Shown: piece by piece, positions 1-11,360 of the stretch | Layout of the letters: each line of letters begins with the position of its first letter | How positions within the stretch are numbered: position 1 is the stretch's first letter | Source: Clostridiales bacterium Firm_07 | GTDB taxonomy: Bacteria > Bacillota > Clostridia > Oscillospirales > CAG-272 | Length of the DNA stretch: 64,000 bases | Assembly (NCBI GenBank): GCA_001604005.1 | Contig: LVAM01000019.1 | Location: 274,754 to 338,753 of the forward strand | Direction of reading: 5' to 3' | Position numbers and translations under genes: made by a program | The notes under the pieces: model-generated | The model's input: only the letters and a program-made list of their open reading frames with translations | What the model was told of the DNA's origin: nothing | Databases searched by the model: none

Positions 1-3000
1 CGCCTTGCCAACCGCACTTTTCGCGTGCTGGGCGGTCTCTCTTATCGCGCCGCAACGCCCCCCGTGGCGGCGCTTATGATGTGGCGCACCCTTGTTGCGC
101 TCTCGGGCGATTTGCTCCTTTACGGCAAAGACGCCGCGTGCAGCAGCGCATTTTGCGATAAAATGCTCGCCACCCACGCCCAGATGAAAGCGTACGGCAT
201 TTCGCCCGAAATCTTGCTTGAAACCGCGAAAAAACTCTCCCCCGAAGAGCCGCTCGCAAAAAAACTGACGGACATCGCCACGGTGCTTTCCGCATTTGAA
301 AGCGATCTCTCGGTTCGTTACGACGACGCGTCGGACGACCTTTCTCGCCTTTTTGATCTGCTCTCCGGAAAAGAAGGTCAAGCCCTTTTCTCCGAAACCT
401 CTGTTTTTGTGGATTCTTTTACCGATTTTACGAAACAGGAATTGAACATTCTGAACGCGCTGATGCGCGCCGCGCCGGATTTTACGGTCTCTTTCCCGCT
501 CTCCTCGCCCGAAGAGCGCGGCGTCCATCTCTCGCTGCCGCTTGCCACACACCGAAAATTAAAGCGCATGGCGGAAGAACTCGACATTCCGATCAAAATC
601 GCATACCCCACCGAGGTCGAGGAAGAAACCGCCGTCACCTATCTTGCGAAAAATCTCTTTTCGCCCGATGCCGCGCCGATGACGGACGCTTTGACAAAAA
701 GCGGCGCCGTTCGGCTTTGTCGGGCGACTTCCCCTTTTGAGGAAGCCACGCACGCCGTTTCGGTGATCCACCGCCTTGTGCGCGAGGGCGCACATTACCG
801 CGATATCGCGATCGTGGTGCGAAGCGCCGACAAGTGGCGCGGGATCTTGGACGCCGCACTGGAACGGGAAGGCATTCCCTTCTTCCTTTCCGAAAAAACC
901 GACGTCTCCGTGCGCCCTTTGATGAAAATGATTTTGGAGATCTTTTTCATCAAACTGTACGACTGGCGCACCGAAGACGTGATCGAATATGTCAAAACCG
1001 GGCTGTGCGGCGTCACGGAAGACGACGCCGACGTTTTTGAGGAATATCTCTCGGTGTGGAAACCGCGCGGTGCGCGTGCGTTTGCCGCGCCGTTCACCAA
1101 AAATCCGGACGGCTATACCGACACGCTCTCGACACGCGGCAAAAACATTTTGGATATTGCCAACCGTGTGCGCGAAACGCTGACCGCAAAACTCTCGCCG
1201 TTTTTTGCGGCGCTGGACAAGGCGCCAAACGCGCGGGCGTGCTGTCAGGCGCTTGCAAAGCTTCTTGATACGCTGCACATCCCCGACACTCTGCAAAACG
1301 AAGCAAAAGCCGCGCTTGCCGCGGGCGAGCGCAGAGAAGCGGAAGAACTCTCCCGCCTTTACGGCGTGGTGCTGGACGCGCTGGAAGGGATCGCGGACGC
1401 CATCGGCGACGACGTGCTCTCGCCGGAGGAATTTTATCGCGCGATCACGATCGTTTTTTCGCGCACCGACATCGGTTCCATTCCCACCGCCGCCGACGAG
1501 GTGACGTTGGGCGAGGCTTCTATGATGCGCGCGGGACACCCGCGCTTTGTGCTGATCCTCGGATTAAATGAAGGCGAATTTCCGAAAAACGTGCGTGACG
1601 ACGGACTGATCGACGGTATGGAAAAAGAGCGCCTTGAAGATTTGGGGCTTTCTCTGCCGCAAAACGAGGCGGATCTCTCCTCCGCGGAATTTTTCTATGT
1701 CTTTCGTGCCTTTTCCTCGCCGCGGGAAGCGCTTTTCCTCTCTTCTTCCGACTTTTCCGCAACCGGCGCGGCGCTTGCTCCCTCGATTGCCTTTGAACGC
1801 GCGAAGTTTTTGTTGGGCATGGAAGAAACGCCGCGCTTTGATACCGCAAATCCCCGTTCGTACGTCTACACACCGCAAGGCGCGCTCGAACACTTCGACG
1901 CGTTCCGCGCCGCCGACGCCGACAAACTCCGCGCGCTTCTCGAAGAGCGCGGCGTCGCCGCCGCCAAAATGTTGACGCGTCCCGCCGTGCAAAAGCACGA
2001 CGAGATCAGCAAAGACGCGGCGGAAAGGCTTTTCAAGGAGCGCGCGATCAGCCCCACGCAATTGGAAAAATTTGCCGGTTGCCGCTTTGCCTATTATTGT
2101 CAATACGTTCTGCGCTTGCGCGAAGAAGCAGACGATGCCTTTGACTCTTCCGCCGTCGGCACTGTCGTTCATGCCGTTCTGGAACGCTTTTTCCGCCGTC
2201 TGCTCGAGAAAGGCATTCCGTTCGGGGAATGCGACAAGAAGATGCGGCGGGAATTGATCGGAAAACTCAGTCAAGAATATCTCGCTGATTTGACCGAAAA
2301 GGGCTATACGCCCTCTCCCCGCACGCTGGCGCTTTATACACGCGCCGAAATGATGGCGGATGTCGCCGCGGCAAGCGTGCTTGAAGAATTGAAAAACGGA
2401 GATTTTTCCCCCGTGGCGCTGGAATACGTATTAAAAGACGCTGCGCTGAAAAACGGCAACACCACCGTGACGCTTGCGGGAAAGATCGACCGCGTGGATC
2501 TGTGGAAAGATCCGAGCGGACGTGTTTTCGTGCGCGTGGTGGATTATAAAACCGGCGACATAACCTTTTCGTCAGAGGCGTTGCAAGAGGGCTTCTCTAT
2601 GCAGATGCCCCTGTATCTTTTCTCGCTTTGCCGCACGAAAAATGCCGAACTCTGCCGCCTTGCGGGACTGCCCGAGGACACGGAGTTTTTACCCGCCGCC
2701 GTCACGTATCTCTCCGCCAAAGTTTCCTCCGAACAGACGCTGGGATCCAAGGATCCGGAAGCCGCTCTTGACGACGCCGTCGCCCGCATCAAACGAAGCG
2801 GCGTTCTGCTCGGCGACGACGCGGTATACACGGCGCTCAATAAAGGAAAAGCAAAAAACGGTTGTGAAATTTGGAACGCACGGGACTTTGCCGATATGTT
2901 TGATACGCTGGAAAAATCGGTATCACGCATTTACGACGATATGAAAAGCGGCGCGGCGACGGCAGAACCGCACGCACACGGAAAGGAACTCCCCTGTCAA

Positions 3001-3051
3001 TACTGCTCGTTTAAGGCGATCTGCCGCTTGGCGATCCCGGCAAGGAGGTGA
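1..3051 (+). CDS. addB: ATP-dependent helicase/nuclease subunit B (AddB-like), 5'-truncated by the window edge
   Basis: Frame is open from base 1 (RLANRTFRVLGGLSYRAATPP...). C-terminal PD-(D/E)XK nuclease-like GKIDRVDLW..VRVVDYKTG and Cys pattern (FAGCRFAYYCQYVL, PCQYCSFKAICRL) typical of the AddB Fe-S cluster. Directly upstream of addA. Confidence 0.9.
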   Translation, partial: RLANRTFRVLGGLSYRAATPPVAALMMWRTLVALSGDLLLYGKDAACSSAFCDKMLATHAQMKAYGISPEILLETAKKLSPEEPLAKKLTDIATVLSAFESDLSVRYDDASDDLSRLFDLLSGKEGQALFSETSVFVDSFTDFTKQELNILNALMRAAPDFTVSFPLSSPEERGVHLSLPLATHRKLKRMAEELDIPIKIAYPTEVEEETAVTYLAKNLFSPDAAPMTDALTKSGAVRLCRATSPFEEATHAVSVIHRLVREGAHYRDIAIVVRSADKWRGILDAALEREGIPFFLSEKTDVSVRPLMKMILEIFFIKLYDWRTEDVIEYVKTGLCGVTEDDADVFEEYLSVWKPRGARAFAAPFTKNPDGYTDTLSTRGKNILDIANRVRETLTAKLSPFFAALDKAPNARACCQALAKLLDTLHIPDTLQNEAKAALAAGERREAEELSRLYGVVLDALEGIADAIGDDVLSPEEFYRAITIVFSRTDIGSIPTAADEVTLGEASMMRAGHPRFVLILGLNEGEFPKNVRDDGLIDGMEKERLEDLGLSLPQNEADLSSAEFFYVFRAFSSPREALFLSSSDFSATGAALAPSIAFERAKFLLGMEETPRFDTANPRSYVYTPQGALEHFDAFRAADADKLRALLEERGVAAAKMLTRPAVQKHDEISKDAAERLFKERAISPTQLEKFAGCRFAYYCQYVLRLREEADDAFDSSAVGTVVHAVLERFFRRLLEKGIPFGECDKKMRRELIGKLSQEYLADLTEKGYTPSPRTLALYTRAEMMADVAAASVLEELKNGDFSPVALEYVLKDAALKNGNTTVTLAGKIDRVDLWKDPSGRVFVRVVDYKTGDITFSSEALQEGFSMQMPLYLFSLCRTKNAELCRLAGLPEDTEFLPAAVTYLSAKVSSEQTLGSKDPEAALDDAVARIKRSGVLLGDDAVYTALNKGKAKNGCEIWNARDFADMFDTLEKSVSRIYDDMKSGAATAEPHAHGKELPCQYCSFKAICRLAIPARR

Positions 3052-3055
3052 CGAA

Positions 3056-6000
3056 ATGGCAGACAAAAAACGCGTTTTTACCCCCGCACAGCAAAGCGCC
3101 GTGGATACCGCCGGCAAGACATTGCTCGTTTCCGCCGCCGCCGGCTCCGGCAAAACCGCCGTTCTGACCGCGCGCATCATATCCTTGCTGACCGATCCCG
3201 AAAATCCCGTCAACATCTCTCGCCTTTTGGTCGTCACCTTCACCCGTTCCGCCGCGGCGGAACTCGGCACGCGCATCCGCGCCGCGCTGACGGAAGCACT
3301 TGCGAAAGATCCGACGAACGAGCGCCTGTTGAAGCAGTTGACTTTGTTCGGCAGTGCCCGCATTTCCACCATTGATTCTTTTTATCTCGATCTTGTGCGC
3401 ACGCATTTCGACGCGGTCGGGTTCCCCCCCTCTTTCCGCATTGCGGATCCCGCGGAGCTCGAATCTCTCAAACGTCGGGTGATGAACGAGACCGTTGACG
3501 CCATGTACCGCGACGAACCGGATTTTCCGATGTTGGCGGATATTCTCTGCGCTCTGAAAAGCGAAGATTCGCTCACGAAGAATTTGTGCGAACTCTGCGA
3601 CAAATTCCTTGCTCTGCCCGAATCCATCGAACTTTTGCACACATCCGCCGACGATCTCGACAAGAACGCGACCAACGTATGGCATCGGCACTTTTTTGAG
3701 GAAATGGAGCAATTTGCCGCAAAAGAAATCGACTTTTTCACCTATACCCTGCAATATATCGAAAGTTTCCACGACCCGGATCGCACCAAAAAATATCAGC
3801 CTGTTCACGCCGAGCTGCTTGAGCGTTCAAAAAGGACTCTGCAATACGCGCAAGACAAAGACCTTGAAGGCTTACTCGGCGTGCTGACCGCTCCGATTTC
3901 CGCTTCCGTTTCGGGAAAAACAATTGCCGAACAACTGCCGGAGGAAAAGTTGCTGCTGGGCAAATTGTACGCTGTACATCGTAATGCTTATAAAGAACTG
4001 AGAGAGTTTTTGAGAAACTTTTCCCCCACGCTGATCCGGAGCGACGCCGCAAAAGAAGCGCGCGTACTGCGCGTTTTGTACAAGACGCTCTCCCGCTTTC
4101 TTGAAGCGCTCTTCGCGGAAAAGAAGACGCGTGGCATCTTTGATTTCAGCGACGTTGCGCGCGGCGCTTATGAGTTGCTGATCGACAAAAACGGAGAACC
4201 GACGCCGCTGGCGCGAGGAATACGCGATTCCTTTGACGGCATCTACATTGACGAATATCAAGACGTCAACGCGTTGCAGGACGCCACCTTCCGCGCGATC
4301 TCCAAAGAGGACAATCGCTTTATGGTGGGCGATATCAAGCAAAGCATTTATCGTTTCCGCCACGCGCGTCCGGATATTTTCGCCGACTATCGCAGGAAAT
4401 TCAAACCGCTCGGCGAAGCGGGCAACGAAAAAGAAGCGCTGATCTTTATGTCGGATTGTTTCCGGTGCGACCGCCCCGTGATCCATTTTTCCAACGCCGT
4501 TTTCAACTTTCTTTTCGGGAGCAGCAAAGAGAGTATCGGATACGACAGGGAAAACGACAATTTGAACTTCCCGAAAGAAAAAAAAGATCCCCCCGAATCT
4601 TTCCCCTGCCGCGTTCTGCTTTTGGAACATCAGGGAAACAAGGATGAGTGCAGACCGGCGGAAGCAAACTGCATCGCGCGGGAGATCGAAAATCTGCTGA
4701 AAAACGGCAAAAGAGCGGACGGACGACCGATCGAGCCCCGCGATATCGCCGTGCTCTTTCGGAAACACACTGCGACAAACGTTTTTCTTGCCAAAGCTCT
4801 TGAAGCGCGCGGAATCTCCTGTCAAGACAAAGACAGCACGCAGTTTTTCACCAGCCCCGAAGTACTGACGGTCTACGGATTTCTCGCCGCCATCCACAAT
4901 CCTTTCCGCGATGTGTTTCTTGCGGCGGCGCTCCGCTCGCCCTTTTTCGGCTTTACGCTGGAAGAGATCGTGCGTGTCCGTTCCGGCTCTGCAGACGTTT
5001 CGCTTTACGAATCGCTTTCCCGCTTTGAAAAGAGCGACGCGGCAAGCCCGCTTGCAAAGAAGGTGCGGGAGGCGCTCGCGCTCCTTTCCCGCTACCGCAA
5101 AATGGCGCGCACGCTCCCCACGGACGACCTTGTACGCGCGATCTACCGCGAGACGGCCCTGCTTTCGTTTACCGGCTATGAGGACGGTTCTTCTCCGAAA
5201 AAACGCCGCGCCAACTTGCGCCGTTTTTACGAATACGCCCGCAATTTCGAGCAAAGCGGCTTCAAGGGTTTGGGGCGCTTTATCACCTATCTTGAAGACA
5301 TTATGTCGAGCACAGAAGTGAATGTGGCAAACGGCAACAAAAACGCGGTCTCGATCCTGACGATACACGGCGCAAAAGGTTTGGAATTTCCGATCTGCAT
5401 TCTCGGCGACGCCGCGGACGATCTGAGTCCGAAAGAAAATAAAAAACTGCCGATCGCGATAGATCCGCGTCTCGGTTGCGCCGCAAAACTCTCAAACGCC
5501 GGTCCCATCTCCCGTGCGAAAACTTTTGAATACCATATTGCCGACGCCTATTTGGACAAACAAGCACGTGAAGAAGAGATGCGCATCCTTTATGTGGCAA
5601 TGACGCGCGCCATTGAACAATTGATCGTCGTCGCAACCGTGAAAAGCCGTGAAAAACAACTTTACGAGCAGTGCGACACGTGCGGACTTCCTCAAGAACT
5701 GTTTTACGGAAACGGAAACTCTTTTATCGAGTGGATCCTCACCGCTCTGTCGGCAAATCCTTGCCCGGAATGGGTAAAAGTAGAAAACGTCGAACTTCCC
5801 GTCGAAGAAGCGACGCCATCGGATCCTCCGACGCTTCTTGTTTCCGAGGCGGAACAAGGAGAAAACGCTTTGAAAACGTTTTTGTCCGAGCGCTTCGATT
5901 TCGTATATCCTTACGCGCACTTGACGCGTCTGCCGGCAAAGCTGTCGGTCTCCCGCCTCTCCCCCGTCGCGTTGGACGTATTTGACAGCGATCGCTGTGC

Positions 6001-6646
6001 GACTCCGCAGGATCTCGCGCCGGAAGATACCGAAAGGCTCCTGCACACTTTCACGCGCGAGGCGAATTTCGGTAAAAAAACGCCCTCTGCGGCGGAGCGC
6101 GGGACCGCCACGCACGAGTTTTTGCAATTTTGCGATTTTACACGTGTCCGACAAACCGGCGTCACCGCGGAACTTGCACGGCTGATCGAAGGGCGTTTTC
6201 TGCCCGAGCGTGCCGCCGACGCCGTGCGCGTCGATGAATTGGAGCGCTTCTTTGCAAGCGACTTTTTTGCCGCGCTCCAAAAAGCGAAAAGTTTGCACCG
6301 AGAAACGCGCTTTCACATTTTTCTCCCCGCCGCCTCCTTTACCGCGGACAAAACTTTCGCGGCGGAATTGGCAGGTGAAAAACTCCCCGTGCAAGGCGTG
6401 ATCGACGTTTTCTTTACGGATGAAACCGACGCGCTGATTTTGGCGGACTATAAAACCGACCGCCTCTCCGATTATGAAATGCGGAACCCCGCTGCCGCCG
6501 CCGAGACGCTCTCCCGCCGGCACGGACAGCAACTTGCTTACTACGCGTTGGCGCTTCGGGCGCTCACCGGGCACGCGCCGGACAAAGTGCTCATCTATTC
6601 TCTGCCGCTCGGCAAAGCTCTCCCCGTCACGCTCCCCGAAATCTAA
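3056..6646 (+). CDS. addA: ATP-dependent helicase/nuclease subunit A (AddA)
   Basis: UvrD-like motifs: VSAAAGSGKTAVL, DEYQDVN, LTIHGAKGLEFPIC, LYVAMTRA, and C-terminal nuclease motif LADYKTDRL. Confidence 0.95.
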   Translation: MADKKRVFTPAQQSAVDTAGKTLLVSAAAGSGKTAVLTARIISLLTDPENPVNISRLLVVTFTRSAAAELGTRIRAALTEALAKDPTNERLLKQLTLFGSARISTIDSFYLDLVRTHFDAVGFPPSFRIADPAELESLKRRVMNETVDAMYRDEPDFPMLADILCALKSEDSLTKNLCELCDKFLALPESIELLHTSADDLDKNATNVWHRHFFEEMEQFAAKEIDFFTYTLQYIESFHDPDRTKKYQPVHAELLERSKRTLQYAQDKDLEGLLGVLTAPISASVSGKTIAEQLPEEKLLLGKLYAVHRNAYKELREFLRNFSPTLIRSDAAKEARVLRVLYKTLSRFLEALFAEKKTRGIFDFSDVARGAYELLIDKNGEPTPLARGIRDSFDGIYIDEYQDVNALQDATFRAISKEDNRFMVGDIKQSIYRFRHARPDIFADYRRKFKPLGEAGNEKEALIFMSDCFRCDRPVIHFSNAVFNFLFGSSKESIGYDRENDNLNFPKEKKDPPESFPCRVLLLEHQGNKDECRPAEANCIAREIENLLKNGKRADGRPIEPRDIAVLFRKHTATNVFLAKALEARGISCQDKDSTQFFTSPEVLTVYGFLAAIHNPFRDVFLAAALRSPFFGFTLEEIVRVRSGSADVSLYESLSRFEKSDAASPLAKKVREALALLSRYRKMARTLPTDDLVRAIYRETALLSFTGYEDGSSPKKRRANLRRFYEYARNFEQSGFKGLGRFITYLEDIMSSTEVNVANGNKNAVSILTIHGAKGLEFPICILGDAADDLSPKENKKLPIAIDPRLGCAAKLSNAGPISRAKTFEYHIADAYLDKQAREEEMRILYVAMTRAIEQLIVVATVKSREKQLYEQCDTCGLPQELFYGNGNSFIEWILTALSANPCPEWVKVENVELPVEEATPSDPPTLLVSEAEQGENALKTFLSERFDFVYPYAHLTRLPAKLSVSRLSPVALDVFDSDRCATPQDLAPEDTERLLHTFTREANFGKKTPSAAERGTATHEFLQFCDFTRVRQTGVTAELARLIEGRFLPERAADAVRVDELERFFASDFFAALQKAKSLHRETRFHIFLPAASFTADKTFAAELAGEKLPVQGVIDVFFTDETDALILADYKTDRLSDYEMRNPAAAAETLSRRHGQQLAYYALALRALTGHAPDKVLIYSLPLGKALPVTLPEI

Positions 6647-6648
6647 CA

Positions 6649-6681
6649 AAAAAGGCTGTCGCCGCGGCGACAGCCTTTTTT
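6649..6681 (+). terminator. Rho-independent terminator after addA (possibly bidirectional)
   Basis: aaaaaaGGCTGTCGCCgcGGCGACAGCCttttttt. Confidence 0.85.
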
Positions 6682-6686
6682 TGTCT

Positions 6687-8187
6687 TTATGCTTTTTCCA
6701 GTTCGGAATCCAGGCGCACAAGCCCCGCAAACTGTCCGGTGAGATGCGAAAGGAGCACTCCGCCGAGTGCCAGCGCCGAGAAGAGCGTGTTCGTCGCGCC
6801 GAGCGTGCGCACACGCGCAATGGTCATATAGATAACGGTCAACGTGCCGTCGATGTCCGCAAAATCGACGTGCGCACCGACGGGTGACGCAATGAGAATG
6901 CCCAGCGTGAGCAAAACTTGCATACCGAGGAAGACAAAATACGGCACAAGTATGGTTTTCCGTATCCGCACCGAAAGTTTTTCCAACATTCGGTAATCAC
7001 ACTTCCGCTCATAAAGCGTTTCTTTTTTCAAGCGAAGCACGCGGATACCCGTCACCAAAACGGCGACGACCCCGTATACCAAGATCGGGATCTGCCAAAG
7101 GATCGAAAGTTTGAGCAACGCACCGCAAAGCGCGGTGAGATCGAGCCCGTTTTCTCTGTCCGCGATCATCGCCCAACCGGATTTTGAAAGTGCGGTAAGG
7201 TCTGCGAAGATCGCTCCCCAAACCGTTTCGCGGTTCAAATACCCGCCTATCGTTGTCACGGGCAGGAAGAAATACAGCACCACAACGGCGATCGCCATCG
7301 CGGAAAAGATCGCGACAATGCTCTTTTTCAGTTTAAAAGGCATTTTCCGGCACGGCACGAGCGGCAATACGATGTGGCAGGTCTTTGCGCGCGTGGCGGC
7401 GGAAAGCGCGGTGACGCGGCGCACAACGGGAAACAGGGTAAGGAAAAGGAAAGCCATCAGCAACATCGACTCCACCGACACGCCGACACGCGTCATCAAA
7501 CGGTCGGCGGCGTCAAAGCCGTTCGCAAAACCGTAACCGAGCCGCACAAAAGTGAGCGCCACGAGCGGCGCGAAAACGGCGCCGAGCCCGCCCCACAAAA
7601 GGAGATCGGTCATCACGCGGTTTTTAAGGATTCTTCCTCCGGAAAAGAGCAGAAGAACGCCCATCACGGCAGATAGAAAGATCAGGCAAACCGCCAACGC
7701 AACCGGAAAGATCGAAAAGCCGACCGAGCCGCCCGCCTTTAGAAAAGCAAGAGGCGTAAAAGTCTCAAACAGCGGCTCTTCGTCGCCCATCGCACCCGCC
7801 AACAACTCGGCGGTCGTGCCGGAGCCGAAAGCGGGAGAGATGAAAAAGGAAAACACGCGATAGAGATATATTTCCCCGCTCTCCGCCGTTTCAAGGATCT
7901 TTTCCCGAAAAACCACGAGAAAATCCAAAAATAGATAGGCAAGCGGCAAAAGGAAGGCGATTGAAGGGAAAAACACGGATTTAAACCCGATTTTGAGTGG
8001 CCGTTTGGCATATCGCCGAAACCCTTTGCGTTTTTTTTCGCCGGGTGCCTGCGCACCGTTTGCCGCCTGAATCGTTTCGGAAGGCGCCGATACCGTTTCT
8101 CCCGGGAAAACATCCGACATCATCGGTTTCCCGCAGTGCGGGCAAAACTTTGACGCGGATTCCGTTCCGCAATGCTTGCAAATCATC
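6687..8187 (-). CDS. Zinc-ribbon domain multi-pass membrane protein
   Basis: Starts MICKHCGTESASKFCPHCGKPM (double CxxC zinc ribbon) followed by many hydrophobic segments. Confidence 0.75.
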
Positions 8188-8297
8188 CAAGGCACCTCCC
8201 CTCTTCTTGTTATGTTAACATATTTCAAGATTTTTGTCAACAAAAAGCTTACAGAAAAAACGCCCCGTCCACGCGCCATTTCCCGTTTTTGACACAA

Positions 8298-8325
8298 AAA
8301 GCGACGCCGCTTTTGCGGCGCCGCT
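8298..8325 (-). terminator. Terminator after tRNA-Thr
   Basis: Reverse strand GCGGCGCCGCAAAAGCGGCGTCGCTTTTTG. Confidence 0.6.
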
Positions 8326-8332
8326 TCCCGAA

Positions 8333-8408
8333 TGGAGCTGCTAATCGGATTCGGACCGATGACCTCGTCATTACCAATGACGTGCTCTACCGACTGAGCT
8401 ATAGCAGC
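8333..8408 (-). tRNA. tRNA-Thr (anticodon GGT), CCA encoded
   Basis: Reverse strand GCTGCTATAGCTCAGTCGGTAGAGCACGTCATTGGTAATGACGAGGTCATCGGTCCGAATCCGATTAGCAGCTCCA folds as a cloverleaf; anticodon loop TTGGTAA. Confidence 0.95.
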
Positions 8409-8526
8409 GTTTTACGGTGACGAAAAGTATTATAGCAAAAAGGCACGCATCTTGTCAAGCCTTTTTGAAAAATTTTTCGGGCACAATACGCGAAAACACT
8501 TTTTTCGTCTCTTCCCCGCTTGATGG

Positions 8527-8555
8527 TTGACTTTTTTGTAAATTTATGCTATGAT
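8527..8555 (+). promoter_or_regulatory. Sigma-A-like promoter of valS
   Basis: TTGACT-N17-TATGAT about 50 nt before the valS ATG. Confidence 0.6.
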
Positions 8556-8603
8556 TATACAATCATCCATTCGTCTATTTTTATAAGTTCGGGAGGCGCC
8601 GAT

Positions 8604-11321
8604 ATGGCTCTGCAAAACGATCTGCCCAAAACATACGCTCCGCAGGAATTTGAGGAGCGCATTTATCAAAACTGGTGCGAAAAAGGTTATTTTACGCCCA
8701 AAATCGACAAAAATAAACCTTCGTATACCATTGTGATCCCGCCCCCCAACATCACGGGGCAACTGCATATGGGACACGCGCTGGACGAGACCTTGCAGGA
8801 TATTCTCATTCGCTACAAGCGTATGTGCGGTTATTGCACGCTTTGGCTCCCCGGCACCGACCACGCTTCCATCGCCACCGAAGCCAAGATCGTGGAGGCG
8901 ATGCGCAAAGAAGGACTGACGAAAGAAGACGTCGGACGCGACGGCTTTCTCAAACGCGCCTGGGCGTGGAAAGAACAGTACGGCGGGCGCATCGTTTCGC
9001 AACTGCGGCGCCTCGGCTCTTCCTGCGACTGGTCGCGTGAGCGCTTCACGCTGGACGAGGGCTGCTCGGACGCCGTGAAAGAAGTGTTTGTGCGCCTGTT
9101 TGATAAAGGGCTTATTTACCGCGGCAGCAGAATGGTCAACTGGTGCCCCAAATGCAAAACTTCCATCTCCGACGCCGAGGTGGAATACGAAACGCAGGCA
9201 AGCAATTTTTGGCATTTGCTCTACCCCGTCAAAGAGACCGGCGAAAAACTGGAACTTGCCACCACGCGCCCCGAAACGATGCTGGGCGATACCGCCGTTG
9301 CCATCAACGAAGCCGACGAGCGCTACCGGCATCTGCACGGCTGTCACGTGATATTGCCGCTTCTGAATAAAGAAATACCGATCGTGTGCGATGAACACGC
9401 CGATATGACGAAAGGTACCGGCGTGGTGAAGATCACGCCCGCCCACGACCCCAACGACTTTGAGGTGGGCAAGCGGCACGATCTTCCGCTGGTGCGCGTT
9501 TTGACCTACGACGGCAAAATGACCGGCGCGGCGGACGCCGCCGAGGCCGAAAAACTGCGCCGCGAGGGCAGAGCCGGCAAGGACGAGCCCGTGGTGCTGG
9601 ATTGCGGAAAATATGCGGGGCTTTCCGTCAAAGAAGCGCGCAAGGCGATCCTTGACGATCTGCGTGAAGGCGGATACCTGAAAGAAACCGAGCCGCTCTC
9701 TCACGAAGTCGGCACCTGCTACCGCTGTCACTCCACCATCGAGCCGATGGTCTCCAAACAGTGGTTTGTCAAAATGGAGCCTCTTGCGAAGCCCGCCATC
9801 GAGGCGGTGCGCGATAAACGCACCAAATTCGTGCCCGAACGCTTTGAGAAAAACTATTTTCACTGGATGGAAAATATCCGCGATTGGTGCATCTCCCGTC
9901 AACTTTGGTGGGGACATCGCATTCCCGCTTTCTATTGCGAGACGTGCGGAGAGATGACCGTCACCAAAGAGGAAAATGTGCTCTGCCCCAAATGCGGCAA
10001 ACCGATGGCGCAGGATCCCGACACGCTGGACACCTGGTTCTCCTCGGCGCTGTGGCCCTTCTCCACGCTCGGTTGGCCGCAAAAAACCGAGGATCTTGAC
10101 TATTTTTACCCCACCGACACGCTTGTCACGGGATATGACATCATCACCTTTTGGGTCTCCCGTATGATCTTTTCCGCGCTGGAATATACCGGCACGGTGC
10201 CGTTTGACACGGTGCTCATTCACGGGCTCGTACGCGACGCGCAGGGCAGAAAAATGTCCAAATCGCTCGGCAACGGCATTGACCCCTTGAAAATCATCGA
10301 CGAATACGGCGCGGACGCCCTGCGCTTTGCGCTGGCGACCGGTAACTCGCCCGGAAACGATATGCGTTTCTCCGACGAAAAGATCGAAGCGGCGCGCAAC
10401 TTTGCCAATAAACTTTGGAACGCCGCGCGCTTTGTGCGTATGAATTTGACGGAAAGCACCCTTTCCCTGCCCGACTTTGCCGACCTCGCGCCCGAAGACA
10501 AGTGGATCCTCACCGAATACAACCGCACCGTGCGTGCGGTACGCCGCGCGCTGGACGACTATGAAATAGGCATCGCGCTCTCCGCGCTCTACGATTTCGT
10601 GTGGGACGTCTTTTGCGACTGGTATATCGAACTTTCCAAATCCCGCTTGTCGGACAAAGGGAGCAAGGCAAACGTCGTGGCACAAAACGTGATCGGCTTT
10701 GTGCTTTGCGGCATCTTAAAACTCCTGCACCCCTTTATGCCCTTCATCACCGAAGAGATCTTTTCCGCGCTCCCGCGCGAAGAAGAAAGCATTATGGTCG
10801 CGGCGTATCCCGAATACCGTAAAGATCTGGATTTTGCCGAGGACGCCGCGCGCATCGCGCGCGTCATTGACGCGATCCGCGCCGTTCGCACGCGCCGCAA
10901 CGATATGAACGTGGCGCCGTCGCGCAAGGCAAAGATCTACATTGAAACGCGCTACACGGACAGTTTCGGCAAAGCCACCGAACCGTTCTTCTGCCGTCTT
11001 GCCTCTGCTTCCGAGATCGAAGCGGCGGAAAAATTTGACACGGCGCATTTTGCCGCCGACAACGCCGTGCAGATCGTTACCGACGCGGCAACGCTGTATC
11101 TCCCGCTTGCCGATCTTGTCGATCCCGAAAAGGAAAAGGCTCGCCTTGGCGCGGAACTTGCCCGCCTTGACAACGATATAGAGCGCATCGAAAAGAAACT
11201 GCAAAACGAAGGTTTTGTCGCCAAAGCCCCCGCCGCCGTGGTGGAGGGGGAGCGGGCAAAACTCGCCAAATATTTGGAGAATCGCGCCGGCGTTGCCGCC
11301 GCGCTGGAAAAGTTGCGGTGA
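8604..11321 (+). CDS. valS: Valyl-tRNA synthetase
   Basis: PPPNITGQLHMGHAL (HIGH region), GRKMSKSLGNGIDP (KMSKS), C-terminal coiled coil; RBS gggagg before ATG at 8604. Confidence 0.97.
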   Translation: MALQNDLPKTYAPQEFEERIYQNWCEKGYFTPKIDKNKPSYTIVIPPPNITGQLHMGHALDETLQDILIRYKRMCGYCTLWLPGTDHASIATEAKIVEAMRKEGLTKEDVGRDGFLKRAWAWKEQYGGRIVSQLRRLGSSCDWSRERFTLDEGCSDAVKEVFVRLFDKGLIYRGSRMVNWCPKCKTSISDAEVEYETQASNFWHLLYPVKETGEKLELATTRPETMLGDTAVAINEADERYRHLHGCHVILPLLNKEIPIVCDEHADMTKGTGVVKITPAHDPNDFEVGKRHDLPLVRVLTYDGKMTGAADAAEAEKLRREGRAGKDEPVVLDCGKYAGLSVKEARKAILDDLREGGYLKETEPLSHEVGTCYRCHSTIEPMVSKQWFVKMEPLAKPAIEAVRDKRTKFVPERFEKNYFHWMENIRDWCISRQLWWGHRIPAFYCETCGEMTVTKEENVLCPKCGKPMAQDPDTLDTWFSSALWPFSTLGWPQKTEDLDYFYPTDTLVTGYDIITFWVSRMIFSALEYTGTVPFDTVLIHGLVRDAQGRKMSKSLGNGIDPLKIIDEYGADALRFALATGNSPGNDMRFSDEKIEAARNFANKLWNAARFVRMNLTESTLSLPDFADLAPEDKWILTEYNRTVRAVRRALDDYEIGIALSALYDFVWDVFCDWYIELSKSRLSDKGSKANVVAQNVIGFVLCGILKLLHPFMPFITEEIFSALPREEESIMVAAYPEYRKDLDFAEDAARIARVIDAIRAVRTRRNDMNVAPSRKAKIYIETRYTDSFGKATEPFFCRLASASEIEAAEKFDTAHFAADNAVQIVTDAATLYLPLADLVDPEKEKARLGAELARLDNDIERIEKKLQNEGFVAKAPAAVVEGERAKLAKYLENRAGVAAALEKLR

Positions 11322-11324
11322 TAA

Positions 11325-11360
11325 CCGCAAAAAAGCCGCTCTCACGAGCGGCTTTTTTCA
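11325..11360 (+). terminator. Terminator after valS / MarR gene (bidirectional)
   Basis: aaaaaaGCCGCTctcacgAGCGGCtttttt. Confidence 0.85.

Noticed and set aside
8409-8603. T-box leader for valS
   Set aside because: Promoter lies only about 50 nt before the ATG and there is no TGGNACCGCG motif.
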